Origin: Woronichinia naegeliana WA131
GTDB lineage: Bacteria; Cyanobacteriota; Cyanobacteriia; Cyanobacteriales; Microcystaceae
Assembly (NCBI GenBank): GCA_025370055.1
Contig: CP073041.1
Location: 7,286,272-7,350,271 of the forward strand
Direction of reading: 5' to 3'
DNA: 64,000 nucleotides
The number at the start of each line of letters is the position of its first letter. The stretch's first letter is position 1. Below, piece after piece: positions 37,918 to 47,632 of the stretch. The notes below the pieces were generated by a model. It searched no databases, had not been told where the DNA came from, and saw nothing but the letters and a program-made list of their open reading frames with translations. The position numbers and the translations under genes are program-made.

Positions 37918-40512
37918 GTTGCCCTAAGCACATGTGTCACCACTTGCACTCGGCTTCAGAACGTAGCATGAGACTTTCACCTCACTACGCTCCTGACTTC
38001 TAATCCCTTTCGGTTTGCCAGATGGTTTACCGTTGAACTTTGTTTTCCCTACAGGTTTCTTCCTTCATATCAATCCTTGTTTTCTTGTCATGGCAATCCA
38101 GATGGAGTAGCTGGAGATTATAATAATAATCCTTGCCGCCTTTATAAGTGGGGACAATGTGGTCTATCTCCCATTTGTCGTCAATCCTGAATGGATTGTG
38201 ACAGTATGGACACACTCCTTTTTGTCTGCTCATTAGTTTCAGTACTCTTGGGCGTATGGTTGGATGGTGTTTCACCCTGTTTGCCCAATATGCCTCGTTT
38301 CCATCATAGATACTTGCGTGACCTTTTACCCTTATGTGCCTTTCGATTTTGGTGTCCGAATGAGCGTGTAGGGTGGTATTGTTGTCAGAAAATTCCCATT
38401 TTCTGTCCTTATTAGTATCCATCGTGTGGAAATACTTATTATCCACCCATCCTCTTGGTTTTTGAGGATGTCTTCTTCTAGCCCATTTTCTGAGTTTCCA
38501 GAATAGTAGATGGTCTAATTTCCCAAATGTTTCTTTGGAATTGGCGAATCGGTAATAGTTCGCCCATCCTTTGATGATTGGGTTTAGTCTTTTGATAAGG
38601 ACTTCTTGTGGGGCTGACTTGCAATGGTCGATGATCTCCGCTAGTCTTCCATAGTGTTCCTTGATTGCCTTACGAGAAGGTTTGATGAGCGTTGTGTATC
38701 CTGTTGGCTTGCCATTGGATAGCTTGTTGCTTCTGTATAATCCAGTTTTGTATTGCTTGAAGTTGAATCCGAGAAAGTCGAATCCTTCTCTGCTGCTTTT
38801 GATACTGGTTTTGTCTTCTCTGAGTGTAAGACCAATGGGGGTCAGAAATTTCTGGATAACCTCTTGACATTCTTCTATGATGTCCTTGTCTTCGTGTATT
38901 ACCACGAAATCATCAGCGTATCTTACTACTGTTAGTGTAGCTTTGGTTTGTTGCTGACTTAGACTGTGCATAGAGTTTGTGCAGATGTTGTAATATTTCT
39001 TCCTGTATTTCTTTTCGCTCCATAGCCATTCCTTGAGGTCTGTTTCCAGTCCGTGTAAGGCTATGTTTGCTAACAGGGGTGATATTATTCCACCTTGCGG
39101 TGTGCCTTTGGATGTAGGGGAGAATCCTTTATTGTCCTTTATCCCATAAAAATCTATTGCTCCAGATTTTAGCCATGCTTTTATCTGTCTTCTGATTTTT
39201 GGGGTGGCGTTCACCTTGTCAAGTAAGTACTGATGGTCGATGTTGTCGAAACATCCACTAATGTCGGCATCTAGCACCCATTTTTCTTCACTTTTGGATA
39301 GTGCGCTAAACACCATGCCACAAGCGTCGTGGGTACTTTTTGCTGGTCTAAAGCCGAAGCTGTTTGGCTCGAATTTAGATTCCCATTCAGGCTCTAGTGC
39401 CATTTTTACAAGTGCTTGCCTTGCTCTCTCCTCTATTGTGGGTATTCCTAGAGGTCGTTTTTCGTCCTTGTTTGGCTTAGGTATCCAAACCCTTTTAACT
39501 GGTTTTGACTTACTTTTTAATTTGAGTTCGTTGACCAGTTTTAGGCGTTGGCTCGGAGTTAGTTGTTTTATTCCATCTACTCCTGCCGTTTTCTTCCCTC
39601 TATTCTCTTGTGTTACCTTTTTGACGGCGAGAGCTTTGGCTGACCAAGAATTGAGCAGGGTTTTTTGTAGAGATTTAGCTGTTCTGTGGTTTCCTTCTTG
39701 AGTGGCTTTGTAAATACGTTTCTGTAGTTTGTATACCTTCCTTTCCACCTTGCGCCAGTTGATTTCTGACCAATGTGTAGATTCAGGGTACTTTACTTTC
39801 CTCTTAGTATTACTACTAATGGCATTAGTCATTTCTACTTACTCCAATAATTTACTCTTTAGAAGCCTCTCCACGTCAGCTTATCTTTCTCGTTACAAGA
39901 AAGCCTTTGCTTCTTGGAGAATCCCTCCCTTTAACGTCTTGCGCGGACTAACTACTTAGAAAATCGACCTTTCTAAGAGACGTTAGAGGGTTATCCCGTT
40001 CCCAATCGACCTTATATGATATTTAGGTTCTGCCCTTAAGTCGGATTCTATTTGGGTATGTTTAATTAGACAACGACGCAGTCTAATCCTAGAATCATGC
40101 CTTTTGGCTTGGCGTATCATCTGTTATGTTTTCGCCATTGCAACTTACGACTCGGAAGCAGTTCACTTTCGTTAACCATGTATCATTCCCTGCCATTTCT
40201 CGGTCTAACAGCTAACCGATTCTGGCTTTTCTCTTAGCTTCAGACCCTTGGGTGGTCATCCTTTTGCGCCTGTAGGAGTGGAGTCACACTGTATACCTCA
40301 GTGGGCTGGGCTCCTTAGTTCCCCTGACCTGTTTTGTTGCCTGTGAGGCTTAGGTCTTGGTTTCTAATCCACCAGCAGGTTGATTGAGTTGTCAAGGTTC
40401 GGTTATTTCTACCTAAATTACTCGGTAGTTTGTGAACCTTGCTGGCTGTTCCCCTGTTTCAGATTGCGTTTAAACGCTTTCTGTGTATGGGTTTAAGCCA
40501 AACGGGTCGCAC
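37918..40512 (-). mobile_element. Group II intron, about 2.6 kb
   Basis: Read on the minus strand the 5' end is GTGCGAC at 40512, the usual GUGYG start. A domain V hairpin (GTAGTGAGG, then GAAA-type turn, CTCATGCTAC) lies at about 37952-37987. The 3' end is near 37918 (terminal AAC, an AY end). The encoded maturase is at 38027-39832. It lies in the gap after the methyltransferase gene, so it breaks no gene. The 3' border is accurate to a few bases only. Confidence 0.85.
38027..39832 (-). CDS. ltrA: Group II intron reverse transcriptase/maturase with HNH domain
   Basis: 601 residues. The N-terminal reverse-transcriptase-N part (WRKVERKVYKLQKRIYKA) is followed by RT fingers-palm (RPLGIPTIEERARQALVKMAL, FGFRPAKSTHDA, ADISGCFDNIDH and the catalytic VRYADDFVVIHED near 305), then the maturase X domain (LNPIIKGWANYYRFANSKETF) and a C-terminal HNH nuclease (CPYCHNPFRIDDKWEIDHIV then NLQLLHLDCHDKKT). 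It is complete, so splicing and homing are plausible. Confidence 0.95.
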   Translation of the reverse strand: MTNAISSNTKRKVKYPESTHWSEINWRKVERKVYKLQKRIYKATQEGNHRTAKSLQKTLLNSWSAKALAVKKVTQENRGKKTAGVDGIKQLTPSQRLKLVNELKLKSKSKPVKRVWIPKPNKDEKRPLGIPTIEERARQALVKMALEPEWESKFEPNSFGFRPAKSTHDACGMVFSALSKSEEKWVLDADISGCFDNIDHQYLLDKVNATPKIRRQIKAWLKSGAIDFYGIKDNKGFSPTSKGTPQGGIISPLLANIALHGLETDLKEWLWSEKKYRKKYYNICTNSMHSLSQQQTKATLTVVRYADDFVVIHEDKDIIEECQEVIQKFLTPIGLTLREDKTSIKSSREGFDFLGFNFKQYKTGLYRSNKLSNGKPTGYTTLIKPSRKAIKEHYGRLAEIIDHCKSAPQEVLIKRLNPIIKGWANYYRFANSKETFGKLDHLLFWKLRKWARRRHPQKPRGWVDNKYFHTMDTNKDRKWEFSDNNTTLHAHSDTKIERHIRVKGHASIYDGNEAYWANRVKHHPTIRPRVLKLMSRQKGVCPYCHNPFRIDDKWEIDHIVPTYKGGKDYYYNLQLLHLDCHDKKTRIDMKEETCRENKVQR

Positions 40513-40610
40513 CATCATTGAGTTGCATCAAATTTGTGGTAATTTACAGATCTAAAAGTTACCGTAGTTGACCAGTCAATTAAATGTAGAAGTAAGGTAT
40601 TAATCTGTTT

Positions 40611-41887
40611 GGCACTGGTATCGTCTAGCTAGAAGCTACAAACGTTGCAATACGCGAGGTTCAAAAAATCAGGCGAATTTGGAGTAAGTCCTCCCAAGTT
40701 AACCCTTTTTCAATTATACCGAGAGCTACAGCAGGAACTTCTCTAGTAGTAAAATGGCTGCGAACAAAGTTATGAACCATCCAGAAAATATCTAGGACTC
40801 GCTGTAATCCCACAACAGATTTAGCATAAGTATTTGTACGACGACGAAAGGCAGATAAATAGCGTCGGATAGCACTATTAAATGCCTCAACGTGGTTGGC
40901 ATGGATGTCCTTTTCTTCTGGTTTTTCTGTTGTCTCTGGATGTTCTGGTTTCGGAGTTTCTACTTTCTTTAGTTTACCCTCAGAATCTCGACGTTTACTA
41001 CTCTTATTTTTTAGTCTTACTACAAGACCCTTCGGTAATACTTTGGTGGGACGACCTCGCTTTCCAGTCCTTAATACTTCGTGACAAATATTAAATAGCA
41101 GTTGACTATATCGCTTTTCTCCATCTGTAAATAACTGGAGAGATTCTGCACTCCTTTCAAATAATTCCGCTACCGTCATCATTGCTTCTAGAAATAATTT
41201 CTGCTCTTTTCGACCACATTTTAAATGCCAAATAAAGCGGCTAGCCCTGTCCATGAGCACGATTGTCCACCCCTCAGAGGCACTTGCTTCTTTATTTTTT
41301 CCAACTTTTGTGTATAGTTCATCCCCTTCTATTACTAATTTAACAAATTCATTCACTAAGGCGTATAAAAATAATGTCTCTTGTAATCCTGATAATTTCT
41401 TTTCCCAATTCAATATTGTTGTTTTCGCGTAGCCGAATACTCGGGCTGCTGCATTCAATCCTATTCCTTCCATTCTGGCTTTTAATACTTTTACAATTTC
41501 ACTTAATGGGGTTTCTAAGCCAGCGATTACGCTACCATAAGTCTCAGCAAAACAAGAACTACATTCTTGACAAATGAACATTTTACGTTCCCCGTTACCT
41601 TTCGTTTGATAATGAGAATGTATTTTTACATTTTCACTATAGCAATGAGGACAGTTTTTCTTGAATAAGACATCCTCTTTCTCTTGGCACAAGCCAACAT
41701 CATTCAGGATTTTCATAGAGCTTTTCTTTAATATTGACATTGTTTTCTGTTTCCTTTTTCTTTGATATAATGACAATAATAATAGTATAATAAAAACGGG
41801 CCGATGTCTAGTCTTAAACTATTTTTCTATTTTCTCAAAGCCTTACACCATAACTTTTTCCAACTTTGATCAGACGATACCAGTTCC
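40611..41887 (-). mobile_element. IS1/IS1595-like element, copy C (complete, 1277 bp)
   Basis: GGCACTGGTATCGTC at 40611 and GACGATACCAGTTCC ending at 41887, with a perfect 8-bp duplication ATCTGTTT at 40603-40610 and 41888-41895. It is inserted 54 bp before the ExoA-like glycosyltransferase gene. Confidence 0.93.
40661..41740 (-). CDS. IS1/IS1595-like transposase, copy C
   Basis: 359 residues from the ATG at 41740, equivalent to the start used for copies A and B. It differs from copy A at few positions. The zinc ribbon, helix-turn-helix and C-terminal HVEAFNSAIRRYLSAFRRRTN region are intact. It is transcribed away from the adjoining glycosyltransferase gene. Confidence 0.88.
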   Translation of the reverse strand: MSILKKSSMKILNDVGLCQEKEDVLFKKNCPHCYSENVKIHSHYQTKGNGERKMFICQECSSCFAETYGSVIAGLETPLSEIVKVLKARMEGIGLNAAARVFGYAKTTILNWEKKLSGLQETLFLYALVNEFVKLVIEGDELYTKVGKNKEASASEGWTIVLMDRASRFIWHLKCGRKEQKLFLEAMMTVAELFERSAESLQLFTDGEKRYSQLLFNICHEVLRTGKRGRPTKVLPKGLVVRLKNKSSKRRDSEGKLKKVETPKPEHPETTEKPEEKDIHANHVEAFNSAIRRYLSAFRRRTNTYAKSVVGLQRVLDIFWMVHNFVRSHFTTREVPAVALGIIEKGLTWEDLLQIRLIF

Positions 41888-41941
41888 ATCTGTTTGTGTA
41901 TTAATGTTTATGAGCATATTAGGCTAATTTAAATAATATTT

Positions 41942-43015
41942 ATGACAAATAACCTGATGGTAACGATCGCCATTCCTGCCTATAACGAAGCCAACTATAT
42001 TGAATCCGTTATTAAAGGCTTTTTAAAGCAAAATCATCCTAGCCTATTAGAGATAATTGTTGCAGATGGTGGCAGTAATGATGGTACTCAGGAAATTGTC
42101 AAGAAAATCGCTTTTGGAGATTCTAGGGTTAAACTATTAGAAAACTCTTTAAAAACTCAATCGGCTGGTTTAAATCTTATATTTAAACATTCTCAAGGAG
42201 ATATATTTTTAAGAGCAGACGCTCATTCTGAATATGCCCCCGATTATATTCAAAAGTGTATAGAAGCATTAGAATCTTCTCAAGCTTGGAATGTGGGTGG
42301 TTCTCAGCGTCATATGGCTAGAAATGCCTTTCAGGGGGGAGTTGCTCTGGCATTTCGTAGTTTTTTAGCAGGAACAGCAAAATATCATGATCCAGATTAC
42401 AATGGTTACGCTGATACTGTCTATTTAGGGTGTTTTTTAACGGACGCATTGCAAAAAATTGTATATAATAGCACTAAAAAAGAATTATTTGACACTACTC
42501 AAATCACAAATCAAGACGCAGAATTAAATCTAAAATTATTAGAATTTTTTGAAAAAGCAATTTATATTAGTTCAGATATAAAAGTTTGGTATAATCCCAG
42601 AAGTGACTGGAAAAAACTTTGTATTCAGTATTTTAAATATGGCAGAGGTAGATATCTAACCACCAAAAAGCATCCTCGTAGTTCTCCCTTAAGAAGTAAG
42701 ATACTAATGATATTTGTTATTATTTATTGTATTTTATTCTTACTTTTGGTATATTTTAATCATACTCTACTATTTTTAATAACTTCTTTTTCTTTTTTAT
42801 CGCTAGCCTTCTTGATAGAAACTATCAGAGTTTCTATCAGATATATGCCCAGTTTTCAAGAAGAAATTTGGCGTGGAGGTGAAGATAATATTCCTAACGG
42901 ATTAACCATTTTTATGATGACTTTTGTCGCTTTAGTTATTATGCCAACTAGCTATACTTGTGGCAATTTTTATCAGAAATATAGACATTTAATAATAAAA
43001 AATGATGAATGGTGA
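41942..43015 (+). CDS. Family 2 glycosyltransferase, ExoA-like
   Basis: 357 residues. VTIAIPAYNEANYIESVIKG, IIVADGGSNDGTQEIV and the metal site IFLRADAHSEYAPDYI are family 2. The acceptor half has NQDAELNLKLLE, YNPRSDWKKLCIQYFKYGRGR, and a C-terminal membrane region of three hydrophobic segments (about 245-345). ExoA-like enzymes act at the inner face of the membrane on lipid-linked oligosaccharides. The end overlaps the next gene by 14 bp, so the two are probably translated together. Confidence 0.88.
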   Translation: MTNNLMVTIAIPAYNEANYIESVIKGFLKQNHPSLLEIIVADGGSNDGTQEIVKKIAFGDSRVKLLENSLKTQSAGLNLIFKHSQGDIFLRADAHSEYAPDYIQKCIEALESSQAWNVGGSQRHMARNAFQGGVALAFRSFLAGTAKYHDPDYNGYADTVYLGCFLTDALQKIVYNSTKKELFDTTQITNQDAELNLKLLEFFEKAIYISSDIKVWYNPRSDWKKLCIQYFKYGRGRYLTTKKHPRSSPLRSKILMIFVIIYCILFLLLVYFNHTLLFLITSFSFLSLAFLIETIRVSIRYMPSFQEEIWRGGEDNIPNGLTIFMMTFVALVIMPTSYTCGNFYQKYRHLIIKNDEW

Positions 43016-43982
43016 CTTTATCGATTCGCCTACTAAATTAATCTTGATGACTGGTGCAACTGGATTTATTGGTCGTCATTTGCTACCAGCATTACACAAG
43101 CAAAATTTGCAACTTATATTAGCTATTCGTCGCCATCCAATTAATGAACTAAGTCACAATCATAAAATTATTAATGTGGGAGAGATTAATGAAACAATTA
43201 ATTGGTTAGATAAGTTGAAAAGAGTTGATACCGTTATTCATTTAGCCGCTCGTGCTCATCAGTTAAATGATCAATCAATTAATCCAGAAGCCGAATTTCT
43301 ACGAATTAATTGCGAAGGAACAAAAAACTTAGCAAAACAAGCGATCGCTGCTGGTGTCAAACATTTTATTTTTATAAGCTCAATAGGAGCGATGGCTACG
43401 TTAAGTGATACGATTATTTCTGAAGAAAGTCCTTGTCAGCCTGATACTCCCTATGGTCGCAGTAAATTAAATGCAGAGACTGCTTTGGTTGAGTTATGCC
43501 AAAAGACTCAAATGAACTGGACAATCCTGCGCCCTACTTTGGTTTATGGGCCAAACAATCCAGGAAACATGGAGCGATTATTCGCTTTGGTAACAAAAAA
43601 ATTACCCCTACCGTTGGGATCAATAGTTAATTCCCGTAGTTTACTCTATGTTGGTAATTTGGTAGATGCGATCATTAAGTGTATTGAAGATGACCGTGCC
43701 AAAAATCAAACATTTATTGTCAGTGATGGTGAAGATCTTTCTACATCAGAGTTAATTTTTCGTATGGGAAATGCTATGGGGAAACGACCCTTACTTTTGC
43801 CTTTTCCACCTTTATTATTACGTTTAGCGGCAAAAATAATCAAAAAAGAAGAAGTTGCTGATCGCCTTTTAGGTTCACTGCAAGTGGATAGTCGTAAAAT
43901 TCGGCAAATATTGGACTGGACACCTCCCTATACGGTTGATCAAGGTTTAAAAATAACGGCGGACTGGTTTAAATCACAATGA
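43002..43982 (+). CDS. NAD-dependent sugar epimerase (WbpV/GalE-like)
   Basis: 326 residues. TGATGFIGRHLLPAL near 16-30, VIHLAARAHQLND, the catalytic YGRSKLNAE (Tyr-x3-Lys) and RPTLVYGPNNPGNMERLF. Such epimerases usually sit directly before a WecA/WbpL-type transferase and make or adjust the UDP-HexNAc that it uses; here the stop overlaps the start of just such a gene (ATGA). Confidence 0.88.
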   Translation: MMNGDFIDSPTKLILMTGATGFIGRHLLPALHKQNLQLILAIRRHPINELSHNHKIINVGEINETINWLDKLKRVDTVIHLAARAHQLNDQSINPEAEFLRINCEGTKNLAKQAIAAGVKHFIFISSIGAMATLSDTIISEESPCQPDTPYGRSKLNAETALVELCQKTQMNWTILRPTLVYGPNNPGNMERLFALVTKKLPLPLGSIVNSRSLLYVGNLVDAIIKCIEDDRAKNQTFIVSDGEDLSTSELIFRMGNAMGKRPLLLPFPPLLLRLAAKIIKKEEVADRLLGSLQVDSRKIRQILDWTPPYTVDQGLKITADWFKSQ

Positions 43983-44974
43983 CTTTCAATTTATTATTTC
44001 TACCAATACTAACCTTCAGTTTGTCGTTACTTGTTACTGGCGGGGTTCGCTATTACGCGCTTCATCAAAGTTTGATAGACATTCCCAATGAACGTAGTTC
44101 CCATACTCAACCAACACCGAGGGGTGGGGGTTTGGGATTCATTATTGCTTTTTTAGTTGCGTTATTATTCACCGCGATTATTCCTCAATTCAATTTTCCC
44201 GCAGACTTATTTTTACCGTTAATCCTACTTCCTTTGGCGATTATTGGATTTCTTGATGATCGCTACAATTTACCATCAAGTATCCGCTATCTAGTCCAGT
44301 TAGGAACGGCGTTAATAGCTGTTGTTCACTATGGCAGTTTTCCTCAACCTTGGCTCAGTAATTTAGGATTAAGTGGAGAAATTCTGGTGATCGCCTTCAC
44401 AGCGATTGGTTTTACGGCCTTAGTCAATTTTTATAATTTTATGGATGGGTTAGACGGGTTTATTACCACGATCACGGTTCTACAACTCAGTTTTATTGCC
44501 CTGTATTTACAACAACCGCTTTGGTGGTTACTCATTGCCTCCTTGTTAGGATTTCTTTATTGGAATTGGTCGCCTGCAAAGATTTTTATGGGGGACGTAG
44601 GCAGTACTGTTTTAGGGGCTGTTATGGCGATCGCCTTAATTCAGGTACAGGATCCTACGTTAGCCTGGTCAAGTTTAGCCATTACTTTACCGATTACGGC
44701 AGACACCATTTATACATTGGTGGTGCGGTTAACCCGCCGCGAAAATATTTTTCAGGCCCATCGCACCCACATTTTTCAGCGTTTACAACAATCGGGCTGG
44801 AGCCATGCTCAAGTGACCTTGACCTACTCGGCTTTGATGATCGCGATCGCCGTTTTAATTTTTATTTGGGGAGCTATAGGCTCTATCATAAGCGTAGTTA
44901 TCACTATTTTAGGTATTATTGTTGTTGAGTTATATCTAACCAGAACTAAGGCAATCAATTCCCTTGCTTCTTGA
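43979..44974 (+). CDS. Polyprenyl-phosphate sugar-1-phosphate transferase (WecA/WbpL type)
   Basis: 331 residues with about ten membrane segments. MraY/WecA family markers: IDIPNERSSHTQPTPRGGGLGF near 35-57, IIGFLDDRYNLPSSIRYLVQL, NFYNFMDGLDGF and KIFMGDVGSTVLGA, and a cytoplasmic RRENIFQAHRTHIFQRLQ near 260. It starts glycan synthesis by moving a HexNAc-1-phosphate (for example FucNAc or GlcNAc) onto undecaprenyl phosphate. It overlaps the epimerase by 4 bp. Confidence 0.92.
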   Translation: MTFNLLFLPILTFSLSLLVTGGVRYYALHQSLIDIPNERSSHTQPTPRGGGLGFIIAFLVALLFTAIIPQFNFPADLFLPLILLPLAIIGFLDDRYNLPSSIRYLVQLGTALIAVVHYGSFPQPWLSNLGLSGEILVIAFTAIGFTALVNFYNFMDGLDGFITTITVLQLSFIALYLQQPLWWLLIASLLGFLYWNWSPAKIFMGDVGSTVLGAVMAIALIQVQDPTLAWSSLAITLPITADTIYTLVVRLTRRENIFQAHRTHIFQRLQQSGWSHAQVTLTYSALMIAIAVLIFIWGAIGSIISVVITILGIIVVELYLTRTKAINSLAS

Positions 44975-45318
44975 TGATAAAGTTCTATTATGGAATCTCT
45001 GAAGGCATTGCCTTGGTAGTTAATTCATCTCTTTAGTAATAGTGCTTTTCTCTAAATCTTATTTAAATTTTCTAGACTTTTCCAAACCATTATGACTATT
45101 CCTGTTGCAATTCTATGTGGTGGCAAAGGAACTCGCCTGCGAGAGGAAACGGAGTTTCGTCCTAAACCGATGATTACTGTCGGTGATCGCCCGATGATTT
45201 AGCACATTATGAAAACCTATGCTCATTACGGGTTTACAGACTTTATGCTCTGTTTGGGTTATAAAGTAGAACAAGTTCGAGATTATTTTATAAATTATGA
45301 CTGGAATCACAGTGATAA

Positions 45319-45874
45319 GTAATGAGACGAAATTATTTACACATGACTTTGATGTTATACAAGCTTTTCAGTCTGATTTTTGTGTAATTAATTTTGTACA
45401 ACTACTTATTTTGTTGGAATTAGGCAATAAAACAATTACAAAACTAGATAAGGGTCACCATGAGAAAAACCTACCTGTAAATAATTCGTTGATAGATTAT
45501 CCTGTGAAACGGCAGCAATTCTCAGTTTTAGACACAGCAAGCCTTTTAGAGATTTAAAGAACATTTTAAAGGAGGGTTTCGGGGTAACATGGATGTGCTA
45601 CCATGACTAGAAATCTGAAGACTCGTAAAATAAGCTTGTTAATCTCGTTGAATTTTACTCCGTATTATGCGAACTAAAATCTGAAACCCTTGCTACAGCG
45701 CAAATTTAGAATTGCTGGTGAAACGGTACGATAGGGCTTTCGAGCTCGCGTCAGATGTAATCAACGAAAATTTTACAGCAAGAAAAAAACTCAGAGACTA
45801 GGTTAATGTCTCTTACATCCATAAAAACAAGATCGTGTCTGTATCCTATGTTACCGTTTAAATTTGGAATTGCT
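45319..45874. other. Insertion in the broken rfbF copy
   Basis: Its right edge AAATTTGGAATTGCTG (45859-45874) is an end of the CAGCAATTCC element family (compare 7856-9382) and directly abuts resumed rfbF coding. No matching left end remains at 45318, so the insert is a partial element. Within it sits a complete 205-bp miniature element. Reading frames here are short and unrecognised. Confidence 0.5.
45513..45717 (+). repeat. Miniature element MITE-1 (205 bp, CAGCAATTC ends)
   Basis: CAGCAATTCTCAG at 45513 and TTTAGAATTGCTG ending at 45717 are inverted repeats. A perfect 9-bp duplication GTGAAACGG lies at 45504-45512 and 45718-45726. The body matches the reverse complement of 49515-49718 throughout (for example AGAACATTTTAAAGG and GAAACCCTTGCTACAGCGC). 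It has no transposase. Confidence 0.85.
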
Positions 45875-46250
45875 GTGATGGCGTGGCTAATATTGACATT
45901 CAAGCTTTGGTCAACTATCACAAAAGTCACGGAAAATTGGCAACGGTTACAGCAGTCCGTCCACCCTCACGTTTTGGAGAAATGGTTATTCAAGACCAGT
46001 TAGTGGGGACTTTTAAGGAGAAACCACAAACTAGTGATGGCTGGATTAATGGCGGTTACTTTGTTTTACATCGTCAGATTTTAGATTTAATCGCTGGTGA
46101 TGAAACAATTTTTGAAGCGGAGCCACTACATCTTCTAGCGGAAAAAAAGAATTGGCCCTTTATCAGCATTACTAGAGTTAAGAGATGTTTTCTTAATACG
46201 ATTAGTATGAAAAAACTATACGATTAATATAAGGAAGTTATACGATTAAT

Positions 46251-46676
46251 ATGAGGAAATTATACGAACAAGACTATAGCCAATGGGCGGAAACTCTGGC
46301 AGATTTACTATTGTCGGTAAACTTTACACAGTTGGATATTGAAAATTTAGTAGAAGAGGTGCAGGATTTGTACAGGCAGGAACGTGACGACTATTAAGTA
46401 GCTTGCGTCTTACTCTTGCATCATTTAATTAAATGGGATTATCAAAGTAATAAACGTTTGGGAAGTTGGCAAAATACCATTAGTCGAGAACGAGATAACA
46501 TGAGACTTTATCTAGAAGATAGCCCCAGTCTAGTCCGATATTTAGACAATGAATCTCTGGAAAGAATTTATCGTTTAGCTCGTGCTGATGCCATGGGGGA
46601 AACTAGCTTAGATTTTCCAAAAATTTGTCCCTATAGCATTGAAACTGTTCTAAATCGTCCTCTTTGCCTTGATTAA
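46251..46676 (+). pseudogene. DUF29-family protein, frameshifted
   Basis: Starts MRKLYEQDYSQWAETLADLL, IENLVEEVQDLYRQERDD, then a stop. The rest reads LLHHLIKWDYQSNKRLGSWQ and ends LARADAMGETSLDFPKICPY in another frame. Two small indels near 46388-46420 explain this. DUF29 proteins are about 150 residues of unknown function, abundant in cyanobacteria. It is followed by a Uma2 gene. The start is preceded by a tandem repeat of ATACGATTAATAT-AGGAA. Confidence 0.85.
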
Positions 46677-46697
46677 TGATAAAGAAGGTGTATAAAC

Positions 46698-47591
46698 ATG
46701 ACTGTAGCCCTACATCGCGAACTAGTTTACCCAGATAGTGATGCTGTTTCTCCACCCAAGCACGCCCTGCCTCAAGTGACTTGGAACAAACTGCCCGAAG
46801 ATTTTATCTTGTCGGAAGATCCTGTGGACAATAATTTACAACCTCTGCTTGCTGAAGCTCTGCGCGAATCCCTAGAATTGGCGGGGCTATTTTTCGAGTC
46901 GATGTTGATAGCTACTAATTTTGGTATTTGTGCTACAGTTGCCGATAAAACTGTCGTCAAAGCTCCTGATTGGGTTTATATTCCTGAAGTTAAACCGCAT
47001 CCAGAGAGCATAATTCGGCGTAGTTATACCCCTAATGTTGAAGGCGATCGCCCTCTAATTGCACTGGAATTCATCTCCGAAACAGAAGGCACTGAATATT
47101 CGATCAATCCTCACTATCCCTATGGTAAGTGGTATTTTTACGAACGCATTTTACAAGTCCCTTTGTATGGCATTTTTCATCCTCAAACAGGGGAATTAGA
47201 TTTATTTCGTCTAGTAGATGGTAAATATGAATCGCAATCCCCCGACGAAAATAAGCGTTTCTGGATTACGGAAATGAGTTTATTCTTAGGTACTTGGGAT
47301 GGCAAAAGATCTCAGCTTTCGACAACTTGGTTACGCTGGTGGGATCAATCAGGGAATCTTTTGCTGTGGGGTAATGAAAGGATTGAGCAAGAGAAATTGC
47401 TTGTCGTACAGGAACGCCAAAAGGCTGAACAGGAACGCCAAAAGGCTGAACAGGAACGCCAAAAGGCTGAACAGGAACGCCTGAGGGCGGAGTCTGCTGA
47501 GGCACAGTTGCAGCAAGAGCGAGCGATACGTCAACGTCTTAGTGATCGCTTAAAAACTCTGGGTATTGATATAGAGTTGAATGAAGAATAA
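46698..47591 (+). CDS. Uma2-family (DUF820) PD-(D/E)XK-like protein
   Basis: 297 residues. The nuclease-like domain (about 60-210) has APDWVYIPEV (acidic PDW) and LIALEFISETEGTEYS (E-F instead of E-K positions) and GKWYFYERILQVPLYGIFHPQTGELDLFRL. The C-terminus (about 232-290) is a charged helix with three perfect 7-residue repeats ERQKAEQ encoded by a 21-bp tandem repeat at 47411-47473. Function unproven; the family is spread through cyanobacteria, often next to DUF29. Intact. Confidence 0.85.
   Translation: MTVALHRELVYPDSDAVSPPKHALPQVTWNKLPEDFILSEDPVDNNLQPLLAEALRESLELAGLFFESMLIATNFGICATVADKTVVKAPDWVYIPEVKPHPESIIRRSYTPNVEGDRPLIALEFISETEGTEYSINPHYPYGKWYFYERILQVPLYGIFHPQTGELDLFRLVDGKYESQSPDENKRFWITEMSLFLGTWDGKRSQLSTTWLRWWDQSGNLLLWGNERIEQEKLLVVQERQKAEQERQKAEQERQKAEQERLRAESAEAQLQQERAIRQRLSDRLKTLGIDIELNEE
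47411..47480 (+). repeat. 21-bp tandem repeat inside the Uma2 gene
   Basis: Three exact units of GGAACGCCAAAAGGCTGAAC followed by A, then a partial unit. They encode ERQKAEQ heptads of the predicted coiled coil. Unit length is a multiple of three, so copy-number change would keep the frame. Confidence 0.85.
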
Positions 47592-47632
47592 TTTAAGGAA
47601 CTATTAATCAAATTTATATTTAGAGATTTACG

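Larger units (their letters stand above)
45092..46227 (+). pseudogene. rfbF: Glucose-1-phosphate cytidylyltransferase, broken copy
   Basis: Starts VAILCGGKGTRLREETEFRP then KPMITVGDRPMI and stops at codon 37, where TAG (45200-45202) replaces the tryptophan of the family motif ILWHIMKTY; reading on gives HIMKTYAHYGFTDFMLCLGYK. From about 45318 to 45874 foreign sequence replaces the middle. The frame resumes at DGVANIDIQALVNYHKSHGK and ends near 46227 with an aberrant tail (FISITRVKRCF). An intact relative is at 62023-62790. Confidence 0.85.

Noticed and set aside
44521-44928. 135-codon ORF inside the WecA/WbpL-type gene
   Set aside because: It is in another frame of a clear membrane-transferase gene.
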